From contig OZ037848.1 of NCBI GenBank assembly GCA_964035575.1, positions 1,488,001 to 1,552,000 of the forward strand: a stretch of 64,000 bases of DNA, written 5' to 3'. Below the pieces are notes generated by a model. That model made no database searches, had not been told where the DNA came from, and saw nothing but the letters and a program-made list of their open reading frames with translations. Source of the DNA: Rhynchopus sp. YZ270_cl-10. Taxonomy: Eukaryota > Euglenozoa > Diplonemea > Diplonemida > Diplonemidae. Shown one piece after another: positions 45,201 to 54,200 of this stretch. Position 1 is the stretch's first letter. Each line of letters begins with the position of its first letter. A program made the position numbers and the translations under genes.

Positions 45201-48200
45201 GCAAGTGGGATGTGCCGACCCTTAAGTGTGGTGACAAGCCCGTTTGCACTGCCTACGTTGCACAGGGTACTTGCGACGCCGACACCAGCTGCAAGTGGGA
45301 TGTGCCGACCTTGAAGTGCGGTGACAAGCCCGTTTGCACTGCCTACGTTGCACAGGGTACTTGCGACGCCGACACCAGCTGCAAGTGGGATGTGCCGACC
45401 TTGAAGTGCGGTGACAAGCCCGTTTGCACTGCCTACGTTGCACAGGGTACTTGCGACGCCGACACCAGCTGCAAGTGGGATGTGCCGACCTTGAAGTGTG
45501 GTGACAAGCCCGTTTGCACTGCCTACGTTGCACAGGGTACTTGCGACGCCGACACCAGCTGCAAGTGGGATGTGCCGACCTTGAAGTGTGGTGACAAGCC
45601 CGTTTGCACTGCCTACGTTGCACAGGGTACTTGCGACGCCGACACCAGCTGCAAGTGGGATGTGCCGACCTTGAAGTGTGGTGACAAGCCCGTGTGCACT
45701 GCCTACGTTGCACAGGGTACTTGCGACGCCGACACCAGCTGCAAGTGGGATGTGCCGACCCTTAAGTGTGGGGACAAGCCCGTTTGCACTGCCTACATTG
45801 CACAGGGTACTTGCGACGCCGACACCAGCTGCAAGTGGGATGTGCCGACCCTTAAGTGCGGTGACAAGCCCGTTTGCACTGCCTACGTTGCACAGGGTAC
45901 TTGCGACGCCGACACCAGCTGCAAGTGGGATGTGCCGACCTTGAAGTGTGGTGACAAGCCCGTGTGCACTGCCTACGTTGCACAGGGTACTTGCGACGCC
46001 GACACCAGCTGCAAGTGGGATGTGCCGACCCTTAAGTGCGGTGACAAGCCCGTTTGCACTGCCTACGTTGCACAGGGTACTTGCGACGCCGACACCAGCT
46101 GCAAGTGGGATGTGCCGACCTTGAAGTGTGGTGACAAGCCCGTTTGCACTGCCTACGTTGCACAGGGTACTTGCGACGCCGACACCAGCTGCAAGTGGGA
46201 TGTACCGACCTTGAAGTGCGGTGACAAGCCCGTTTGCACTGCCTACGTTGCACAGGGTACTTGCGACGCCGACACCAGCTGCAAGTGGGATGTGCCGACC
46301 CTTAAGTGTGGGGACAAGCCCGTTTGCACTGCCTACGTTGCACAGGGTACTTGCGACGCCGACACCAGCTGCAAGTGGGATGTGCCGACCTTGAAGTGTG
46401 GTGACAAGCCCGTGTGCACTGCCTACGTTGCACAGGGTACTTGCGACGCCGACACCAGCTGCAAGTGGGATGTACCGACCTTGAAGTGCGGTGACAAGCC
46501 CGTTTGCACTGCCTACGTTGCACAGGGTACTTGCGACGCCGACACCAGCTGCAAGTGGGATGTGCCGACCCTTAAGTGTGGTGACAAGCCCGTTTGCACT
46601 GCCTACGTTGCACAGGGTACTTGCGACGCCGACACCAGCTGCAAGTGGGATGTGCCGACCCTTAAGTGTGGTGACAAGCCCGTTTGCACTGCCTACGTTG
46701 CACAGGGTACTTGCGACGCCGACACCAGCTGCAAGTGGGATGTGCCGACCCTTAAGTGTGGTGACAAGCCCGTTTGCACTGCCTACGTTGCACAGGGTAC
46801 TTGCGACGCCGACACCAGCTGCAAGTGGGATGTGCCGACCTTGAAGTGTGGGGACAAGCCCGTTTGCACTGCCTACGTTGCACAGGGTACTTGCGACGCC
46901 GACACCAGCTGCAAGTGGGATGTGCCGACCTTGAAGTGTGGTGACAAGCCCGTTTGCACTGCCTACGTTGCACAGGGTACTTGCGACGCCGACACCAGCT
47001 GCAAGTGGGATGTGCCGACCTTGAAGTGTGGGGACAAGCCCGTTTGCACTGCCTACGTTGCACAGGGTACTTGCGACGCCGACACCAGCTGCAAGTGGGA
47101 TGTGCCGACCTTGAAGTGCGGTGACAAGCCCGTTTGCACTGCCTACGTTGCACAGGGTACTTGCGACGCCGACACCAGCTGCAAGTGGGATGTGCCGACC
47201 CTTAAGTGCGGTGACAAGCCCGTTTGCACTGCCTACGTTGCACAGGGTACTTGCGACGCCGACACCAGCTGCAAGTGGGATGTGCCGACCCTTAAGTGTG
47301 GTGACAAGCCCGTTTGCACTGCCTACGTTGCACAGGGTACTTGCGACGCCGACACCAGCTGCAAGTGGGATGTGCCGACCTTGAAGTGCGGTGACAAGCC
47401 CGTTTGCACTGCCTACGTTGCACAGGGTACTTGCGACGCCGACACCAGCTGCAAGTGGGATGTGCCGACCTTGAAGTGTGGTGACAAGCCCGTTTGCACT
47501 GCCTACGTTGCACAGGGTACTTGCGACGCCGACACCAGCTGCAAGTGGGATGTGCCGACCCTTAAGTGTGGTGACAAGCCCGTTTGCACTGCCTACGTTG
47601 CACAGGGTACTTGCGACGCCGACACCAGCTGCAAGTGGGATGTGCCGACCCTTAAGTGTGGTGACAAGCCCGTTTGCACTGCCTACGTTGCACAGGGTAC
47701 TTGCGACGCCGACACCAGCTGCAAGTGGGATGTGCCGACCTTGAAGTGTGGTGACAAGCCCGTTTGCACTGCCTACGTTGCACAGGGTACTTGCGACGCC
47801 GACACCAGCTGCAAGTGGGATGTGCCGACCCTTAAGTGTGGTGACAAGCCCGTTTGCACTGCCTACGTTGCACAGGGTACTTGCGACGCCGACACCAGCT
47901 GCAAGTGGGATGTGCCGACCCTTAAGTGTGGGGACAAGCCCGTTTGCACTGCCTACATTGCACAGGGTACTTGCGACGCCGACACCAGCTGCAAGTGGGA
48001 TGTGCCGACCCTTAAGTGCGGTGACAAGCCCGTTTGCACTGCCTACGTTGCACAGGGTACTTGCGACGCCGACACCAGCTGCAAGTGGGATGTGCCGACC
48101 CTTAAGTGTGGTGACAAGCCCGTTTGCACTGCCTACGTTGCACAGGGTACTTGCGACGCCGACACCAGCTGCAAGTGGGATGTGCCGACCTTGAAGTGCG

Positions 48201-51200
48201 GTGACAAGCCCGTTTGCACTGCCTACGTTGCACAGGGTACTTGCGACGCCGACACCAGCTGCAAGTGGGATGTGCCGACCTTGAAGTGCGGTGACAAGCC
48301 CGTTTGCACTGCCTACGTTGCACAGGGTACTTGCGACGCCGACACCAGCTGCAAGTGGGATGTGCCGACCTTGAAGTGTGGGGACAAGCCCGTTTGCACT
48401 GCCTACGTTGCACAGGGTACTTGCGACGCCGACACCAGCTGCAAGTGGGATGTGCCGACCTTGAAGTGCGGTGACAAGCCCGTTTGCACTGCCTACGTTG
48501 CACAGGGTACTTGCGACGCCGACACCAGCTGCAAGTGGGATGTGCCGACCTTGAAGTGCGGTGACAAGCCCGTTTGCACTGCCTACGTTGCACAGGGTAC
48601 TTGCGACGCCGACACCAGCTGCAAGTGGGATGTGCCGACCTTGAAGTGTGGGGACAAGCCCGTTTGCACTGCCTACGTTGCACAGGGTACTTGCGACGCC
48701 GACACCAGCTGCAAGTGGGATGTGCCGACCCTTAAGTGTGGGGACAAGCCCGTTTGCACTGCCTACGTTGCACAGGGTACTTGCGACGCCGACACCAGCT
48801 GCAAGTGGGATGTGCCGACCTTGAAGTGTGGTGACAAGCCCGTTTGCACTGCCTACGTTGCACAGGGTACTTGCGACGCCGACACCAGCTGCAAGTGGGA
48901 TGTGCCGACCTTGAAGTGCGGTGACAAGCCCGTTTGCACTGCCTACGTTGCACAGGGTACTTGCGACGCCGACACCAGCTGCAAGTGGGATGTGCCGACC
49001 TTGAAGTGTGGTGACAAGCCCGTTTGCACTGCCTACGTTGCACAGGGTACTTGCGACGCCGACACCAGCTGCAAGTGGGATGTGCCGACCCTTAAGTGTG
49101 GTGACAAGCCCGTTTGCACTGCCTACGTTGCACAGGGTACTTGCGACGCCGACACCAGCTGCAAGTGGGATGTGCCGACCCTTAAGTGCGGTGACAAACT
49201 CTGTACTGCCTACGTTGCACAGGGTACTTGCGACGCCGACACCAGCTGCAAGTGGGATGTGCCGACCTTGAAGTGCGGTGACAAGCCCGTTTGCACTGCC
49301 TACGTTGCACAGGGTACTTGCGACGCCGACACCAGCTGCAAGTGGGATGTGCCGACCTTGAAGTGCGGTGACAAGCCCGTTTGCACTGCCTACGTTGCAC
49401 AGGGTACTTGCGACGCCGACACCAGCTGCAAGTGGGATGTGCCGACCTTGAAGTGCGGTGACAAGCCCGTTTGCACTGCCTACGTTGCACAGGGTACTTG
49501 CGACGCCGACACCAGCTGCAAGTGGGATGTGCCGACCTTGAAGTGTGGTGACAAGCCCGTTTGCACTGCCTACGTTGCACAGGGTACTTGCGACGCCGAC
49601 ACCAGCTGCAAGTGGGATGTGCCGACCTTGAAGTGCGGTGACAAGCCCGTTTGCACTGCCTACGTTGCACAGGGTACTTGCGACGCCGACACCAGCTGCA
49701 AGTGGGATGTGCCGACCTTGAAGTGCGGTGACAAGCCCGTTTGCACTGCCTACGTTGCACAGGGTACTTGCGACGCCGACACCAGCTGCAAGTGGGATGT
49801 GCCGACCCTTAAGTGTGGTGACAAGCCCGTTTGCACTGCCTACGTTGCACAGGGTACTTGCGACGCCGACACCAGCTGCAAGTGGGATGTGCCGACCTTG
49901 AAGTGTGGTGACAAGCCCGTTTGCACTGCCTACGTTGCACAGGGTACTTGCGACGCCGACACCAGCTGCAAGTGGGATGTGCCGACCCTTAAGTGTGGTG
50001 ACAAGCCCGTTTGCACTGCCTACGTTGCACAGGGTACTTGCGACGCCGACACCAGCTGCAAGTGGGATGTGCCGACCTTGAAGTGTGGTGACAAGCCCGT
50101 TTGCACTGCCTACGTTGCACAGGGTACTTGCGACGCCGACACCAGCTGCAAGTGGGATGTGCCGACCCTTAAGTGTGGTGACAAGCCCGTTTGCACTGCC
50201 TACGTTGCACAGGGTACTTGCGACGCCGACACCAGCTGCAAGTGGGATGTGCCGACCTTGAAGTGTGGTGACAAGCCCGTTTGCACTGCCTACGTTGCAC
50301 AGGGTACTTGCGACGCCGACACCAGCTGCAAGTGGGATGTGCCGACCTTGAAGTGCGGTGACAAGCCCGTTTGCACTGCCTACGTTGCACAGGGTACTTG
50401 CGACGCCGACACCAGCTGCAAGTGGGATGTGCCCACCCTTAAGTGTGGTGACAAGCCCGTTTGCACTGCCTACGTTGCACAGGGTACTTGCGACGCCGAC
50501 ACCAGCTGCAAGTGGGATGTGCCGACCTTGAAGTGTGGTGACAAGCCCGTTTGCACTGCCTACGTTGCACAGGGTACTTGCGACGCCGACACCAGCTGCA
50601 AGTGGGATGTGCCGACCCTTAAGTGTGGTGACAAGCCCGTTTGCACTGCCTACGTTGCACAGGGTACTTGCGACGCCGACACCAGCTGCAAGTGGGATGT
50701 GCCGACCCTTAAGTGCGGTGACAAACCCTGTACTGCCTACGTTGCACAGGGTACTTGCGACGCCGACACCAGCTGCAAGTGGGATGTGCCGACCCTTAAG
50801 TGTGGTGACAAGCCCGTTTGCACTGCCTACGTTGCACAGGGTACTTGCGACGCCGACACCAGCTGCAAGTGGGATGTGCCGACCCTTAAGTGTGGTGACA
50901 AGCCCGTTTGCACTGCCTACGTTGCACAGGGTACTTGCGACGCCGACACCAGCTGCAAGTGGGATGTGCCGACCCTTAAGTGTGGTGACAAGCCCGTTTG
51001 CACTGCCTACGTTGCACAGGGTACTTGCGACGCCGACACCAGCTGCAAGTGGGATGTGCCGACCCTTAAGTGCGGTGACAAACCCTGTACTGCCTACGTT
51101 GCACAGGGTACTTGCGACGCCGACACCAGCTGCAAGTGGGATGTGCCGACCCTTAAGTGTGGTGACAAGCCCGTTTGCACTGCCTACGTTGCACAGGGTA

Positions 51201-54200
51201 CTTGCGACGCCGACACCAGCTGCAAGTGGGATGTGCCGACCCTTAAGTGTGGTGACAAGCCCGTTTGCACTGCCTACGTTGCACAGGGTACTTGCGACGC
51301 CGACACCAGCTGCAAGTGGGATGTGCCGACCCTTAAGTGTGGTGACAAGCCCGTTTGCACTGCCTACGTTGCACAGGGTACTTGCGACGCCGACACCAGC
51401 TGCAAGTGGGATGTGCCGACCTTGAAGTGTGGTGACAAGCCCGTTTGCACTGCCTACGTTGCACAGGGTACTTGCGACGCCGACACCAGCTGCAAGTGGG
51501 ATGTGCCGACCCTTAAGTGTGGTGACAAGCCCGTTTGCACTGCCTACGTTGCACAGGGTACTTGCGACGCCGACACCAGCTGCAAGTGGGATGTGCCGAC
51601 CTTGAAGTGTGGTGACAAGCCCGTTTGCACTGCCTACGTTGCACAGGGTACTTGCGACGCCGACACCAGCTGCAAGTGGGATGTGCCGACCTTGAAGTGC
51701 GGTGACAAGCCCGTTTGCACTGCCTACGTTGCACAGGGTACTTGCGACGCCGACACCAGCTGCAAGTGGGATGTGCCGACCTTGAAGTGTGGGGACAAGC
51801 CCGTTTGCACTGCCTACGTTGCACAGGGTACTTGCGACGCCGACACCAGCTGCAAGTGGGATGTGCCGACCTTGAAGTGCGGTGACAAGCCCGTTTGCAC
51901 TGCCTACGTTGCACAGGGTACTTGCGACGCCGACACCAGCTGCAAGTGGGATGTGCCGACCTTGAAGTGCGGTGACAAGCCCGTTTGCACTGCCTACGTT
52001 GCACAGGGTACTTGCGACGCCGACACCAGCTGCAAGTGGGATGTGCCGACCTTGAAGTGTGGGGACAAGCCCGTTTGCACTGCCTACGTTGCACAGGGTA
52101 CTTGCGACGCCGACACCAGCTGCAAGTGGGATGTGCCGACCTTGAAGTGTGGGGACAAGCCCGTTTGCACTGCCTACGTTGCACAGGGTACTTGCGACGC
52201 CGACACCAGCTGCAAGTGGGATGTGCCGACCCTTAAGTGTGGGGACAAGCCCGTTTGCACTGCCTACGTTGCACAGGGTACTTGCGACGCCGACACCAGC
52301 TGCAAGTGGGATGTGCCGACCTTGAAGTGTGGTGACAAGCCCGTTTGCACTGCCTACGTTGCACAGGGTACTTGCGACGCCGACACCAGCTGCAAGTGGG
52401 ATGTGCCGACCTTGAAGTGCGGTGACAAGCCCGTTTGCACTGCCTACGTTGCACAGGGTACTTGCGACGCCGACACCAGCTGCAAGTGGGATGTGCCGAC
52501 CTTGAAGTGTGGTGACAAGCCCGTTTGCACTGCCTACGTTGCACAGGGTACTTGCGACGCCGACACCAGCTGCAAGTGGGATGTGCCGACCCTTAAGTGT
52601 GGTGACAAGCCCGTTTGCACTGCCTACGTTGCACAGGGTACTTGCGACGCCGACACCAGCTGCAAGTGGGATGTGCCGACCCTTAAGTGCGGTGACAAAC
52701 TCTGTACTGCCTACGTTGCACAGGGTACTTGCGACGCCGACACCAGCTGCAAGTGGGATGTGCCGACCTTGAAGTGCGGTGACAAGCCCGTTTGCACTGC
52801 CTACGTTGCACAGGGTACTTGCGACGCCGACACCAGCTGCAAGTGGGATGTGCCGACCTTGAAGTGCGGTGACAAGCCCGTTTGCACTGCCTACGTTGCA
52901 CAGGGTACTTGCGACGCCGACACCAGCTGCAAGTGGGATGTGCCGACCTTGAAGTGCGGTGACAAGCCCGTTTGCACTGCCTACGTTGCACAGGGTACTT
53001 GCGACGCCGACACCAGCTGCAAGTGGGATGTGCCGACCTTGAAGTGTGGTGACAAGCCCGTTTGCACTGCCTACGTTGCACAGGGTACTTGCGACGCCGA
53101 CACCAGCTGCAAGTGGGATGTGCCGACCTTGAAGTGCGGTGACAAGCCCGTTTGCACTGCCTACGTTGCACAGGGTACTTGCGACGCCGACACCAGCTGC
53201 AAGTGGGATGTGCCGACCTTGAAGTGCGGTGACAAGCCCGTTTGCACTGCCTACGTTGCACAGGGTACTTGCGACGCCGACACCAGCTGCAAGTGGGATG
53301 TGCCGACCCTTAAGTGTGGTGACAAGCCCGTTTGCACTGCCTACGTTGCACAGGGTACTTGCGACGCCGACACCAGCTGCAAGTGGGATGTGCCGACCTT
53401 GAAGTGTGGTGACAAGCCCGTTTGCACTGCCTACGTTGCACAGGGTACTTGCGACGCCGACACCAGCTGCAAGTGGGATGTGCCGACCCTTAAGTGTGGT
53501 GACAAGCCCGTTTGCACTGCCTACGTTGCACAGGGTACTTGCGACGCCGACACCAGCTGCAAGTGGGATGTGCCGACCTTGAAGTGTGGTGACAAGCCCG
53601 TTTGCACTGCCTACGTTGCACAGGGTACTTGCGACGCCGACACCAGCTGCAAGTGGGATGTGCCGACCCTTAAGTGTGGTGACAAGCCCGTTTGCACTGC
53701 CTACGTTGCACAGGGTACTTGCGACGCCGACACCAGCTGCAAGTGGGATGTGCCGACCTTGAAGTGTGGTGACAAGCCCGTTTGCACTGCCTACGTTGCA
53801 CAGGGTACTTGCGACGCCGACACCAGCTGCAAGTGGGATGTGCCGACCTTGAAGTGCGGTGACAAGCCCGTTTGCACTGCCTACGTTGCACAGGGTACTT
53901 GCGACGCCGACACCAGCTGCAAGTGGGATGTGCCCACCCTTAAGTGTGGTGACAAGCCCGTTTGCACTGCCTACGTTGCACAGGGTACTTGCGACGCCGA
54001 CACCAGCTGCAAGTGGGATGTGCCGACCTTGAAGTGTGGTGACAAGCCCGTTTGCACTGCCTACGTTGCACAGGGTACTTGCGACGCCGACACCAGCTGC
54101 AAGTGGGATGTGCCGACCCTTAAGTGTGGTGACAAGCCCGTTTGCACTGCCTACGTTGCACAGGGTACTTGCGACGCCGACACCAGCTGCAAGTGGGATG

